The translations under genes and the position numbers were made by a program. Of a stretch of 42,090 nucleotides of DNA, positions 26,235 to 34,953 are shown piece after piece; the first letter of the stretch is position 1, and every line of letters begins with the position of its first letter. Where the stretch lies: the NCBI RefSeq assembly GCF_030973515.1, contig NZ_JARGZA010000025.1, positions 1 through 42,090 on the forward strand. The letters run 5' to 3'. Below the pieces are notes generated by a model. It was not told the origin of the DNA, searched no databases, and saw only the letters and a program-made list of their open reading frames with translations. Source of the stretch: Jannaschia maritima. Its GTDB lineage: Bacteria; Pseudomonadota; Alphaproteobacteria; Rhodobacterales; Rhodobacteraceae.

Positions 26235-27725
26235 TCAGGGGACCCCCGCGACGAGTGGCGTGCTGGCCGCGATGGCCCAGGCGAGCCAGACGCCCAGCGC
26301 CAGGCCCACGGATGCGGCGTTCCCCCGCCGCAGGACCCAATGGCCCGCGGTCCCGTGGACCAGCCAGAACAGGACGAGGACGGGCAGCACGGTGAAGGCC
26401 ACGCCCTTGGACGGGACCAGGATCATCGCGGCCAGCAGCGTGGCGACCAGCGCGGCGCGGGGGGCCAGGCGGACGAGCCAGCCCCCGCGCCGCGCCAGGG
26501 CGGCGTCGCAGGCCATGACCGCCAGCGTGCCCGGCAGCAGGAGCGCCAGGATCCACAGGCGCGGGCCGGTGGGCCAGAAGGACGCGCCGAAGCGGTCCAG
26601 CGCCCCCGCGAAGAGGAGGCCCCAGGCCAGGAGGACGGCCAGCGCGCGGGGCGCGGGCCAGGCGGGGCGGATGCCGGCGCGCCACAGGATGGCGGCCTGG
26701 ACGGTTCCCCAGACCAGAAGGACCGCCGCCAGGGGGGCGAAGCCTAACAGGCCGCCCACGCGCTCGGGGGCGATCCAGGCGGCGGCGAAGGCCGCGGGAA
26801 CCGGCGCCAGGGCGACCAGCCAGGCGGTGCGGCGCGGCAGGCGTTCGGCGCGCGGCCGGCGCGGTCCGGCCAACCCCGCCAGCGGCCAGGCGAGCGCCGT
26901 CGCGCCGGCCAGCAGGACGGACGCCCAGACCGCGTAGGGGGACGGCGCGACCGCGCCGGACGCGCCCAGGGCGGGGGCGATCCAGTCGGCGGCCTCGCGC
27001 TGGGACGCGGCGGCATAGAGGACGCCGACATGGCCGACCCAGGGCACGGCCACGGCGCGCCGGGCGACGTCGCCGGCAGCGACGGTCCGACCTTCGACGG
27101 CTTGGGGTTCGACCAGGTGAACGGCGTCCAGGGCCGCGTCGCGCAGGCGGGCCTCGGTGGCGCCCGACAGGATCAGCAGGCGGGCGGGGTCGTCCGGGGT
27201 GACGGCCTCGGAATACATCGACACGGCGACGACGGCCGCCGCGTCGACCCGCGGAGCCGCGCGGACGACCACGTCGGTGGCCATGGAATGACCCAGCAGC
27301 GCCACGGGGCCCGCGATGCCGGGGCGGTCCAACGCGGCCCGCGTCACGGCCACGGCCTGCTCGACCAGGCGCTCGGTCGCGCCCTCGATCCGGGTCAGGT
27401 CGCCCGACAGGGGCACCGGGTTCCGCCCGTGGCCCAACGCGTCGTAGGAGGCGACGGCCAGCCCCGCGCGTGCCAGGCTGCGGGCGAAGGCGCGCATCAT
27501 CTGGCGCGATCCGGCGTAACCGTGGGCCACGACGACCAGCGGCAGGTCCGACGCGCCCGCGGGCCGGGTCAGCGTGACGGGAGTGCCGGCTAGAGCGATG
27601 CGTTCCACGGACAGGCCCGCGCGGTCGCGGTGCAGCATCCAGGCGCCCAGCGCCATCGCGACCAGCGCCAGGGCGGCGACGATCGTGCGGGCGGAGAGAA
27701 GACGGGCGGAACGTGGTGCGGCCAT
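26235..27725 (-). CDS. Alpha/beta hydrolase with C-terminal multi-pass membrane domain
   Basis: This 496-residue protein begins with a hydrophobic anchor (residues 11-30), followed by an alpha/beta hydrolase domain at about residues 40-260. The oxyanion region is VVVAHGYAGS, the nucleophile elbow is LLGHSMATD with Ser147, and VPWVGHVGVLY holds the likely catalytic histidine. The elbow has Ala instead of the usual last Gly of GxSxG. From about residue 265 to the end there are roughly seven hydrophobic segments separated by basic loops. The fusion suggests an enzyme held at the membrane, perhaps acting on a lipid or an exported product; the substrate is unknown. The start at 27725 has no ribosome binding site, but CTAGCT lies eight bases upstream, so the mRNA may be leaderless. 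Confidence 0.82.
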   Translation of the reverse strand: MAAPRSARLLSARTIVAALALVAMALGAWMLHRDRAGLSVERIALAGTPVTLTRPAGASDLPLVVVAHGYAGSRQMMRAFARSLARAGLAVASYDALGHGRNPVPLSGDLTRIEGATERLVEQAVAVTRAALDRPGIAGPVALLGHSMATDVVVRAAPRVDAAAVVAVSMYSEAVTPDDPARLLILSGATEARLRDAALDAVHLVEPQAVEGRTVAAGDVARRAVAVPWVGHVGVLYAAASQREAADWIAPALGASGAVAPSPYAVWASVLLAGATALAWPLAGLAGPRRPRAERLPRRTAWLVALAPVPAAFAAAWIAPERVGGLLGFAPLAAVLLVWGTVQAAILWRAGIRPAWPAPRALAVLLAWGLLFAGALDRFGASFWPTGPRLWILALLLPGTLAVMACDAALARRGGWLVRLAPRAALVATLLAAMILVPSKGVAFTVLPVLVLFWLVHGTAGHWVLRRGNAASVGLALGVWLAWAIAASTPLVAGVP

Positions 27726-27785
27726 GCGGCGCAAGCTAGGGCTGCGGCGTTGAACGTCCCCCGGACGCGGTGCCATGTCGGGGGC

Positions 27786-28460
27786 ATGATCGTCGTCCTG
27801 ACCCACCGCGCCATCGCCAATCCCGGCGTGCTGGAGGTGCGGCAGCTGCCGCGCCGCGTGTTCGGCCGGGTGTTCGTGCGCCCCCGGGGCGCCGGTCCGG
27901 TCCTGTGGCTGCGCCTGCTCGCGGAGGTGCAGCTGCTGCGCTATCTGCTGGCGCTGGTGCCGCTGGGGGTGATCGCGGTCGTGTGGCGCGAAACGGCGCT
28001 GCCCCTGTCGCAGGCGCCCATCCTGATGGTGATCCTGATCGTGTGGATCGAGATGCGCGTCCTGCGCCCGTCGCCCAAGCGCCGCGCGCGCCTGATCGAC
28101 CCGGTGGAGGCCGACCGGGGGCTCGACGTCCTGAAGGTGCGGGGCCGCGCGATCCTAACGCGGGTCGCCGCCGGGCGGGGGCTGCGGGCGGGCACGCTGC
28201 GATTGGTGGTGGAGCAGTCGGATCTGGGCCTGCTGCCGCCCCTAACCTTCGTGTCGGTACAATCCGAGGACGGCCCGGAGGTGCTGGACCTGATGGCGGA
28301 GGAACAGGCGATGCTGCGGGACGACCTGTTCGGGCCGCCCCTGACGGAGCGCGACCTGCACCGGATCGGGCTGGCGCGGGACGAGATGCTGCACGAGGTC
28401 GCGTTCGACACGCGCGGTGTGTCGGCCCATGCCCGCCTGGAGGCGGCGCTGGCGGGGTAG
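27786..28460 (+). CDS. Unknown protein with two membrane segments
   Basis: I do not recognise this 224-residue protein. Residues about 50-68 (LLRYLLALVPLGVIAVVW) and 78-95 (APILMVILIVWIEMRVL) form a membrane hairpin, preceded by a basic N-terminus and followed by a cytosolic part of about 125 residues with basic then acidic segments (DGPEVLDLMAEEQAM). No catalytic motif is visible. It is divergent from the hydrolase gene, with 60 bases between starts, so the two may share regulation. The ATG at 27786 is used because it follows a GGGGG stretch and divergent spacing leaves no room for a longer gene. Confidence 0.7.
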   Translation: MIVVLTHRAIANPGVLEVRQLPRRVFGRVFVRPRGAGPVLWLRLLAEVQLLRYLLALVPLGVIAVVWRETALPLSQAPILMVILIVWIEMRVLRPSPKRRARLIDPVEADRGLDVLKVRGRAILTRVAAGRGLRAGTLRLVVEQSDLGLLPPLTFVSVQSEDGPEVLDLMAEEQAMLRDDLFGPPLTERDLHRIGLARDEMLHEVAFDTRGVSAHARLEAALAG

Positions 28461-28468
28461 GTCATAGC

Positions 28469-28541
28469 GTCCCGGACTCGATCCGGGACCCCGACGGCCA
28501 TGGCGCGCTGTTCCGTCGAGGCCCCGGGTCGAGCCCGGGGC
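28469..28541. repeat. Tandem hairpin element between convergent genes
   Basis: Two perfect 8-base stems lie close together. The first is GTCCCGGA-CTCGA-TCCGGGAC (28469-28489); the second is GCCCCGGG-TCGAG-CCCGGGGC (28521-28541). Both loops hold TCGA. The second contains the 13-base core seen at 18443-18516. It fills the gap between two convergent genes and could act as a bidirectional terminator. The format is that of extragenic palindromic repeats common in alphaproteobacteria. Confidence 0.7.
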
Positions 28542-28545
28542 GCGG

Positions 28546-29781
28546 CTAGGCCGCCAGATTCAGGACCCGCCCGAAGGGGGCGGTGGCGCTCGTGCCGTCG
28601 GGGACGGCCCAAACGACGGTCAGGGACCGGGGCGGGGGGCCGAAGGGGCCGTCGAGGTCGGTCAGGACGACGAGGGCGGCGGCGTCCAGCGCCAGGGCTT
28701 CGGCGATCACGGGGGCGAAGTCGGTGCCGCCGTCGCGGGGCAGGGGCGGCGGCCGGGGCGTCCGGGTCGGGTCGACGGCCGCGCGGTGGCGGATGGCGTC
28801 GTCGAAGACGAGCAGGTGCAGCTCGGCCGACAGGCGGCGGGCGATGCCCGTCACTTCCCCCCAGAAGAGGGCCAGGCGGGCGTCCTCCACGCTGCCCGAC
28901 GCGTCGAGCGCCACGACGATGCGGGGGCGATGCGCGAGGGGGCGGGTGCCGGGCTGGAAGCCCGGCGCGGGCGTGCCCGCGGCGCGGGCCTGGGCGGTGG
29001 CGGCCAGCCAGCGGCGGGCCGGGCGCAGGGGTGCGGGCCGGGGGGCCACCGTCACGGCGCGGGCCAGCAGGCGGCGGAGCACGATCTCCCACGGGGTGCG
29101 GGGTTCGGGGATGTCGGCCAGGCGGTGCCCGATGCGGCCGATGCCCCGCCCGGCCGCGCGCCCGGATTCAAGCGCGCGGATCAGGTGGTTGCGCCAGCGC
29201 GCGTCGTCGCCATCGTCGTCGCCCCCCGCCGCGTCGTCGCCGTCGGGCGCCAGGTCGGGGCGCATGCCCCGCGCGGCGGCGTGGTCGCGCGCGCGTCCCG
29301 CCGCGCCGCCGTCGCGGGCCAGCGCGTGATAGAGACGGTCCACGCCCCAATCCGAAAGGGCCGTGGGTGGGGGGACGTCGACCGACAGGACGTCGCGCAG
29401 CACCTCCGTCAGGCGCAGGGCGGGGCGGGGCAGGGCGTGGTCGGCTTGCAGGAGGACCTCGTTCACGACGGCGTCGGCGGCGATGTTGAAGAGGTCGGGC
29501 TCGAAGCCGTCCCCCAGCCGGTCGCGCAGGGCCCCCATGCGCCCCGGATGGCGCAGGGCCACGTGCAGGACGTGATGCGCGCAAAGCCCCATGCGTTCGT
29601 GCGGGGCCAGGTCCGCGACGTCGGGGCCGTAGGTGATGGCGCGGGCGTCGGTCCCCGTGGCGTCGCCGTCGCGATGCGCGCACCACAGCGACAGGGCGGA
29701 CAGGGCGGGGTCGGCTTCGGCCAGCGCGCGCAGGGCGTCCGCCGCGTGGCGGGAATGGATGCCGGGCGGCGGGGCGGTCAT
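28546..29781 (-). CDS. vWA-domain protein with degenerate metallopeptidase-like N-terminal domain
   Basis: This 411-residue protein has an N-terminal domain like DUF2201 metallopeptidase domains (residues 1-155, with FNIAADAVVNEVL), an acidic linker (residues 175-195), and a C-terminal von Willebrand A domain. The metal-binding MIDAS site is complete: DASGS at 293-297, Thr353 in GGTD, and Asp375 in LTD. The usual zinc motif HExxH reads HHVLH (residues 69-73), so the catalytic Glu is replaced by His and peptidase activity is doubtful. Its ATG overlaps the stop of the AAA+ gene (ATGA). AAA+/vWA pairs act as chaperones that assemble or activate target complexes; the dabAB genes upstream suggest the target. 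Confidence 0.85.
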   Translation of the reverse strand: MTAPPPGIHSRHAADALRALAEADPALSALSLWCAHRDGDATGTDARAITYGPDVADLAPHERMGLCAHHVLHVALRHPGRMGALRDRLGDGFEPDLFNIAADAVVNEVLLQADHALPRPALRLTEVLRDVLSVDVPPPTALSDWGVDRLYHALARDGGAAGRARDHAAARGMRPDLAPDGDDAAGGDDDGDDARWRNHLIRALESGRAAGRGIGRIGHRLADIPEPRTPWEIVLRRLLARAVTVAPRPAPLRPARRWLAATAQARAAGTPAPGFQPGTRPLAHRPRIVVALDASGSVEDARLALFWGEVTGIARRLSAELHLLVFDDAIRHRAAVDPTRTPRPPPLPRDGGTDFAPVIAEALALDAAALVVLTDLDGPFGPPPRSLTVVWAVPDGTSATAPFGRVLNLAA

Positions 29782-30890
29782 GCCGTGTCGGGGCGATCCG
29801 CCATGTAGGCGGCATAGCCCGGCGCGTCGCGGAACGCGTCCGCCAGGCCCAGGGCCAGGGCGCGGTCGATCAGCGTCTCGAACCCGTGGGCGCACAGCTC
29901 GGCCAGGGGGAGCCGGGCGAAGACGGGTTCGGGGCGCAGGGTGTCCAGGCGGCGGATGTCGGCCATGACCTCGATCGCGGGGCGGATGGTGTCGGCATCC
30001 GCCAGGCCTACGAGGGCATAGACCAGGGCGGTCAACCCGTGCAGCGAGGCGGGGTAGAGTGCCGCGCGGTCGCCGGGCCGCGCGTCCAGCAGGGCCGTCG
30101 CCTCCACGGTGGCGGCCACGTCGTCGGCCACCAGCGCGAACTCGGCGGCGACCCGGTCGCCCAGGACGCCCGCGACCATGACGTCGCGCAGGGCGCGGTC
30201 GGGCACGGCGTCCAGGATGGCGCCCACCCGCGCCCAGGATCGGGGCGTGCAGGCGATGGCCGCCCCGTCGCGCAGCGCGTCTTCCGTCGTGTCCAGCAGG
30301 TCAGGGCGGGTGCGCACGAAGGCGGCAACGGCGGGGTTCACGCCGCGCGGCACCGCGTAGTTGGCCAGCCAGTCGCCGGGATCGGCGCGAAGGGACAGGT
30401 GGATCAGGCGGTCCGACAGGGCGGTCCCCATCTCGTAGGCCACGGCGCCGTCGTCCACCGCGTTGCCGGCCGCCACGACGAAGGCGTCGGCGGGCAGCGC
30501 GTGGCGTCCGACCCGGCGTTCCTGCAGCAGACCGTAGACGGTGGGCTGCAACGTGGGGGCGGCGGCGGTCAGCTCGTCCAGGAATAGGATCGCGGGGCCG
30601 TCGCCCGCGTGGGGCAGATCCTCCGGCGGGTACCACACGGTGCGGCGCGCGTCGTGGTCGTAGAAGGGCAGACCGCGCAGGTCGGGCGGCTCCACCGTGG
30701 TCAGGCGCAGGTCCAGCAGGCGGCGCCCGGTCTCGGCGGCCAGCTGCGCCACGATCTCGGACTTGCCGATGCCGGGCCGGCCGTGGAGCATCCAGGACGC
30801 GGTGAGCGTGCCGGCGTCCTGCGCGGCGAGGCCGGCCCGCAGGACGTCCAGCGCCGTTCCCGCGGCGATGGGGGTGGTGTTGATGGCCAT
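29778..30890 (-). CDS. AAA+ ATPase, MoxR/CbbQ type
   Basis: This 370-residue ATPase has Walker A GRPGIGKSE (residues 37-45), Walker B ILFLDE (101-106), the post-Walker insert typical of MoxR proteins (TAAAPTLQPTVYGLLQERRV), and a sensor-1 AAGN followed by LSDRLIHLSL. MoxR-group ATPases work with vWA proteins, as in CbbQ/CbbO for Rubisco activation and NorQ/NorD for nitric oxide reductase. The gene lies 33 bases after dabA and overlaps the vWA gene, in the operon dabB-dabA-AAA-vWA. A role in maturing or activating the DabAB pump is inferred from position only. Confidence 0.9.
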   Translation of the reverse strand: MAINTTPIAAGTALDVLRAGLAAQDAGTLTASWMLHGRPGIGKSEIVAQLAAETGRRLLDLRLTTVEPPDLRGLPFYDHDARRTVWYPPEDLPHAGDGPAILFLDELTAAAPTLQPTVYGLLQERRVGRHALPADAFVVAAGNAVDDGAVAYEMGTALSDRLIHLSLRADPGDWLANYAVPRGVNPAVAAFVRTRPDLLDTTEDALRDGAAIACTPRSWARVGAILDAVPDRALRDVMVAGVLGDRVAAEFALVADDVAATVEATALLDARPGDRAALYPASLHGLTALVYALVGLADADTIRPAIEVMADIRRLDTLRPEPVFARLPLAELCAHGFETLIDRALALGLADAFRDAPGYAAYMADRPDTA

Positions 30891-30923
30891 GGCCCGGTCT
30901 ATCCCATGCCAGGCGGCGCGCCG

Positions 30924-33293
30924 TCACCCCGCGCGGGCCAGCGTCACGTCGTCGCCCATCGCCTCCCAGTCCAGCCCGCCGGCATAGCGCCAGGCCATGC
31001 GGCCGGCCTCGTCCAGCGCGAACAGGTGGAGCCAGCGGTTGTCGAACAGCGCGCGCACGCCGTCGTGGCGGCGCAGGACGTCGGTCATCGCTTCGCGCGG
31101 GGCCTCGATGCAGACGGACAGGCGCAGGGGGTCGTGGACGTAGTCGGTGCCGTCGTGGACGGATTGCCAGGACAGGCCCGCGCGCAGGGTGCCGCCGTTG
31201 CCTTCCAGGACGCCGATGCCGCCCACGACGTTGTGCAGGAGCTTGTCGCCCGACCCCCAGAGCTTCGGCGCCACGGTGGAGCCGTAGTATTGCAGGCTGA
31301 TCCAGGAGGCGACGACGACGGGGGCGGTCATTATCAGCTCCAGCACGCCGAAGCCCTCGTCGCGGCGCCAGTCGTAGTCGTGCAGGAAGGCGCGGCCCTC
31401 CAGGCTGCGGCCCGCCGTGCGGGACCGGGGGGCTGCGACGAAGGCCTTGCAGCCCGCCAGCGCCCATTCGGGCCGCACCTCCGCCCAGTCGCGGCTGCGC
31501 GCGGCGATGCCGTCCGCGTCGGCGCGGGGCAGGCGGGTGGCGCGCTCTGCGCGGGTCATGGCGCCCGCGCGGGCCAGCCAGTCGCGGGCCCGGTCCAGAT
31601 CGGCGGCGTGGTCCGGCGACGGGTGATCGGCGTCGTAGATCGCCACCGCGTCGGTCGTGGTGTCGTGCAACGCGCCCAGGAACAGCGTGTCGCGGGGGAT
31701 GGCGATGCCCCGTTCGGCCACGCCCGCGCGGACGTCCGCGTCGTTCAGCAGCGCCGCCAGGAGGCGGGCGTTGACCTCGCCCGAATAGCCCCCGCAGGCG
31801 CCGCAATGCAGCGCGGAGGCATAGGGATCGTTCGTGACGTTGGCCCCATGCCCCGCGATCAGCACCAGGCGCGCGAAGTCGTCCGTCAGCGACATGGCGC
31901 GCAGCACCGTTTCCGCGGCGTCGATGCGGTCGGGTAGGGACAGCGCCGGGTCCAGGCGCGGGGCGGGTTCGGGGGCCGCGGGCCTGCGGCCGGGCAGGCC
32001 CAGCGCGTCGCGAACCAGCTTGGCGGCATAGACGGGGCCCATCGCCTCCACGAAGGCGAAGGAGGACACGGCGGCCAGCTTGAACCGGCCCCAGGCGCGC
32101 CTGGCCCGCGCGTGGAAGCGGGCGGTCCGGTCGGCCTGCGCGGCGTCGTCGGTCCCGTCGCCCGCGACGGAATGGACGGCGGGGGTCAGCAGGACGGGGA
32201 GGCGCATCTCCTCCACGTCCGACGCGAAGGCGCGGTGGGCGGCGCGCAGGCCGAAGAAGCCCGCGAAGCCCAGGGTCCGGATGGCAGGGTCGACGGCTTC
32301 GAGGGCGCGGCGGAACACCTCCGAGCGGACGTCGATGCAGAACGCGGCCTGCAGGGCGGGGCGTCCGCCCCGGGGGGCGGGTCCGGGCGCCGCCAGGGTG
32401 GCGGCCAGGTCCCGCTGCGCCGCGCATTCGGCGGCGTGCTGCAGGGCGGCGTCGATCCCGGCGTCGCGGTCGGGGTCCAGCGGGGCGGCATAGGCATCCT
32501 TCGCCGCCGCCCAGGCGTCGGCGATCGCATCCGCATGCTGGCCGTGCAGCGCCTCCTCCCACACCAGGCGGATGGCCAGGAGGTCGAGCAGGGTGGCGTC
32601 GGTGCCGTTCCGAAGCTCCGCCTGCCACAGGCGGTAGCGGGCGGCCTGCGCCCAGCCGCCCATCGTCAGCAGGAGCCGGTGGAAGTAGACCTCGCGCGCG
32701 TCGTCCCGCACCCCCAGCGTATCGACGGCGCGCGCGATGACCTTGGCGGGGTTGCGGTGCGTGTCGAGGGCGAACTGGGCGAAGCCGCGCAGGCCCGCGA
32801 CCTCCGGCGTCAGGTCGTGGGTGGCGTTCCGGCGCCACGCGTCCCAGGCCCCGCGGCCCCGGGGCGCGGCCCAGAGCGCCTGCCCCTCGTCGAAGAAGCC
32901 GCCCGCCCAGGCGCCGATGCGGTCCGCCACGAGCCCGGGCCAGTCGGTCCCCGACGCGGCGGCGGCCAGCTCCGCCACCGTGGGCAGGGCGGGGGGGACG
33001 GGGTGGGGCCGCGTGGCCGCGTCCCGCAGGTCCCGTTCCGTCAGTCCGGCGGCGTCCGCGGCCCGCGCCAGGTCCGAGGCGGCGATGGCGCCGTCGGCGA
33101 TGCGTGCGGCGTACCACGCGCGGGGCATCGTCACCGGGGCACCCGCCACGCGCGACATCAGCGCGCCGGTCTGTGCCAGGGTGCGGTCGGTCTGGCCCAG
33201 GAACGGGTTCACCGCGACGGTTGCGGCCAGGGGCCAGGCGGGGGGGATCGCGCGCGCGGCACGGTCCGCCGCGGCCATGATCGCGTCGGTCAT
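30924..33293 (-). CDS. dabA: DabA, carbonic-anhydrase-like subunit of the inorganic carbon pump (DUF2309)
   Basis: This 789-residue protein matches DabA (UPF0753/DUF2309). The zinc site and catalytic residues known from the Halothiobacillus protein can be placed: Cys319 and Asp321 in FCIDVRSE, His482 in AGHGAN, and Cys497 in ALHCGACGG, with the known spacings of 2 and 15 residues. DabA is a cytoplasmic vectorial carbonic anhydrase that hydrates CO2 to bicarbonate, driven by ion flow through its partner DabB. The ATG overlaps the dabB stop (ATGA). Length is near the usual 800-850 residues. In a heterotroph the bicarbonate probably feeds carboxylases rather than Rubisco. Confidence 0.94.
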   Translation of the reverse strand: MTDAIMAAADRAARAIPPAWPLAATVAVNPFLGQTDRTLAQTGALMSRVAGAPVTMPRAWYAARIADGAIAASDLARAADAAGLTERDLRDAATRPHPVPPALPTVAELAAAASGTDWPGLVADRIGAWAGGFFDEGQALWAAPRGRGAWDAWRRNATHDLTPEVAGLRGFAQFALDTHRNPAKVIARAVDTLGVRDDAREVYFHRLLLTMGGWAQAARYRLWQAELRNGTDATLLDLLAIRLVWEEALHGQHADAIADAWAAAKDAYAAPLDPDRDAGIDAALQHAAECAAQRDLAATLAAPGPAPRGGRPALQAAFCIDVRSEVFRRALEAVDPAIRTLGFAGFFGLRAAHRAFASDVEEMRLPVLLTPAVHSVAGDGTDDAAQADRTARFHARARRAWGRFKLAAVSSFAFVEAMGPVYAAKLVRDALGLPGRRPAAPEPAPRLDPALSLPDRIDAAETVLRAMSLTDDFARLVLIAGHGANVTNDPYASALHCGACGGYSGEVNARLLAALLNDADVRAGVAERGIAIPRDTLFLGALHDTTTDAVAIYDADHPSPDHAADLDRARDWLARAGAMTRAERATRLPRADADGIAARSRDWAEVRPEWALAGCKAFVAAPRSRTAGRSLEGRAFLHDYDWRRDEGFGVLELIMTAPVVVASWISLQYYGSTVAPKLWGSGDKLLHNVVGGIGVLEGNGGTLRAGLSWQSVHDGTDYVHDPLRLSVCIEAPREAMTDVLRRHDGVRALFDNRWLHLFALDEAGRMAWRYAGGLDWEAMGDDVTLARAG

Positions 33294-34852
33294 CTCGCGT
33301 CTCCCCCGTGGGTCCAGCCGCCGACCAGACGGTCGAACACGGCGTTCATGTAGAGCCCGTTGGACAGGTGGACCCGCAGGCCCGCCGCCGCCGGGTGATA
33401 CGCCCAGAGCGGGAACATCGCCTGCGCCACGGCCACCAGGCCGAACGAGGCGACGGCCAGGACGATCACCGCCCATTCCAGCGGGCCGGGCACGGGCGTC
33501 GGCGGCAGGGTCCCGGCGGTCAGCCATTCCGACAGCCGCTGCAGCGCGAAGTAGCCCACCGCGGCGGCCGCGGCATAGAGCGCGGTCCGCCGGGTCAGCA
33601 TCGCGGGCGCCGCGTCCGCGAAGCCCTGCGCCAGGAGGTACGCGATGCCGAAGATCAGGATGGCGCCCAAGGCCACCGCCTGCGGGGACTTGCCGTCGAA
33701 GCCGAAGACCAGCCCGATCAGGCCGTAGATCACCAGCGCCACGACGAAGGCCAGCGCGACCGCCCCGGGGCCCGGCACGGCGACGGGGCCGGGCCGCCTG
33801 ATGGCGGCCACCACGTCGACCGCGGTGCCCGACGCCAGGAACGCGTGCGCCTTGTAGAGCGAGTGCGCCACGATGTGCAGCAGCGCCAGGGGGAACAGCG
33901 CCAAGCCGCATTGCAGGATCATGAACCCCATCTGCGCCACGGTGGACCAGGCCAGGGACGTCTTGACCGCCGACTGCGTCAACATCGCCAGCCCGCCGAA
34001 CAGCGCCGTGACGCCGCCGATCATCGCCAGCACCGCAAGCACGGCGGGCGACAGCAGAAGGACGTCGGCGAAGCGGATCAACAGGAACCCGCCCGCGTTG
34101 ATGACCCCCGCATGCAGAGTGGCGGAGACGGGGGTCGGCGTTTCCATCACCTCGGTCAGCCAGCCGTGGGTGGGGAACTGCGCGGACTTCAGCAGCGCCG
34201 CCAGGGCGAGCAGGCCCGCGATCCAGGGGGCGGCCTCGACCCCTTCGCCGATGCGCGCGCCGATCAGGATCGTCGCGATGTCGCCTGTCCCGTAGGTCAG
34301 GACCATGACGAAGGCGGCCGCGACCACGGCCGCGTCGCCCAGGCGCGCGGTCACGAACTTCTTGCGCGCCGCCCGCCGGGCGGCCACCCGGTCCGGATAG
34401 TGCAGCAGGAGGCGGTGCAGGAACAGGCTGGTGGCGATCCAGGCGGCGACCAGCTGCAGGAGGTTGCCCGCCGTCACGAACAGCATCACCGCGGCCAGCG
34501 TGGCGCACAGCCAGCCCGTGAACGCGCCCTGCCGGGGGTCCCCGTCCAGATAGGTCGCCGCATAGCGCAAGACGACCCAGCCCACGAAGGCCACCAGTAG
34601 CAGCATGGTCGCGCTGACCACGTCCAGGCGCGCCGACAGCCCCAGCCCCGCGGCACCCAGGGTCGGCATGGCCGCGGGTCCCGCCGCGATCAGCCCGACC
34701 ACCGCCGCCGCCGCGACCCCGAGCGCCGCCAGCGCCGCGCCTTCGGCCACGCGCAATGTGGGCCGGGGGTGCAGGCCGGGAGTGCGCGACGCGTGGATCG
34801 CGGCGGCGATCAGCGTCAGCGGGGCCAGATAGAGGAGAAGGGCGAGGAGCAT
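33290..34852 (-). CDS. dabB: DabB, NuoL/MrpA-like ion-conducting subunit of the inorganic carbon pump
   Basis: This 520-residue protein has about thirteen or more membrane helices and belongs to the proton-conducting complex I/Mrp family. The conserved core [20 protein letters not shown], then [20 protein letters not shown], and the later [18 protein letters not shown] and [14 protein letters not shown] carry the charged residues for ion conduction. As DabB it passes protons or sodium ions to energise DabA. It is first in the operon and has no strong ribosome binding site. It is divergent from a LysR gene, with 101 bases between starts. A free-standing complex I or Mrp subunit is excluded by the coupled dabA. 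Confidence 0.93.
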   Translation of the reverse strand: MLLALLLYLAPLTLIAAAIHASRTPGLHPRPTLRVAEGAALAALGVAAAAVVGLIAAGPAAMPTLGAAGLGLSARLDVVSATMLLLVAFVGWVVLRYAATYLDGDPRQGAFTGWLCATLAAVMLFVTAGNLLQLVAAWIATSLFLHRLLLHYPDRVAARRAARKKFVTARLGDAAVVAAAFVMVLTYGTGDIATILIGARIGEGVEAAPWIAGLLALAALLKSAQFPTHGWLTEVMETPTPVSATLHAGVINAGGFLLIRFADVLLLSPAVLAVLAMIGGVTALFGGLAMLTQSAVKTSLAWSTVAQMGFMILQCGLALFPLALLHIVAHSLYKAHAFLASGTAVDVVAAIRRPGPVAVPGPGAVALAFVVALVIYGLIGLVFGFDGKSPQAVALGAILIFGIAYLLAQGFADAAPAMLTRRTALYAAAAAVGYFALQRLSEWLTAGTLPPTPVPGPLEWAVIVLAVASFGLVAVAQAMFPLWAYHPAAAGLRVHLSNGLYMNAVFDRLVGGWTHGGDAR

Positions 34853-34886
34853 GGCGTTGGGGCCTGGGCTTGGGACGTGACGCGCA

Positions 34887-34932
34887 ACCTAGGGGGTGCG
34901 CCATCCGAAGCAAAATTCATTGTTTATGCGAA
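34887..34932. promoter_or_regulatory. dab promoter region with LysR-type T-N11-A box
   Basis: On the minus strand TTGCTT (34913-34908) and TAGGTT (34891-34886), 16 bases apart, form a likely dabB promoter. Directly upstream of its -35 is TTC-N11-GAA (34916-34932), the T-N11-A inverted repeat recognised by LysR proteins. On the plus strand a TATATC at 34940-34945 would serve the LysR gene with almost no leader. The stretch is AT-rich in a GC-rich surrounding. Autoregulation and control of dab by the divergent LysR protein are inferred. Confidence 0.55.
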
Positions 34933-34953
34933 ACCGTTCTATATCGTCAATGG

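Noticed and set aside
28546-30890. Calling the AAA+/vWA pair CbbQ/CbbO
   Set aside because: No Rubisco gene is nearby and the vWA protein has a DUF2201-like N-terminal domain rather than the CbbO layout, so a generic name was used.
30301-33117. 938-codon minus-strand frame inside dabA
   Set aside because: Out-of-frame with dabA, Arg/Pro/Gly-rich, no motifs; dabA has its catalytic residues.
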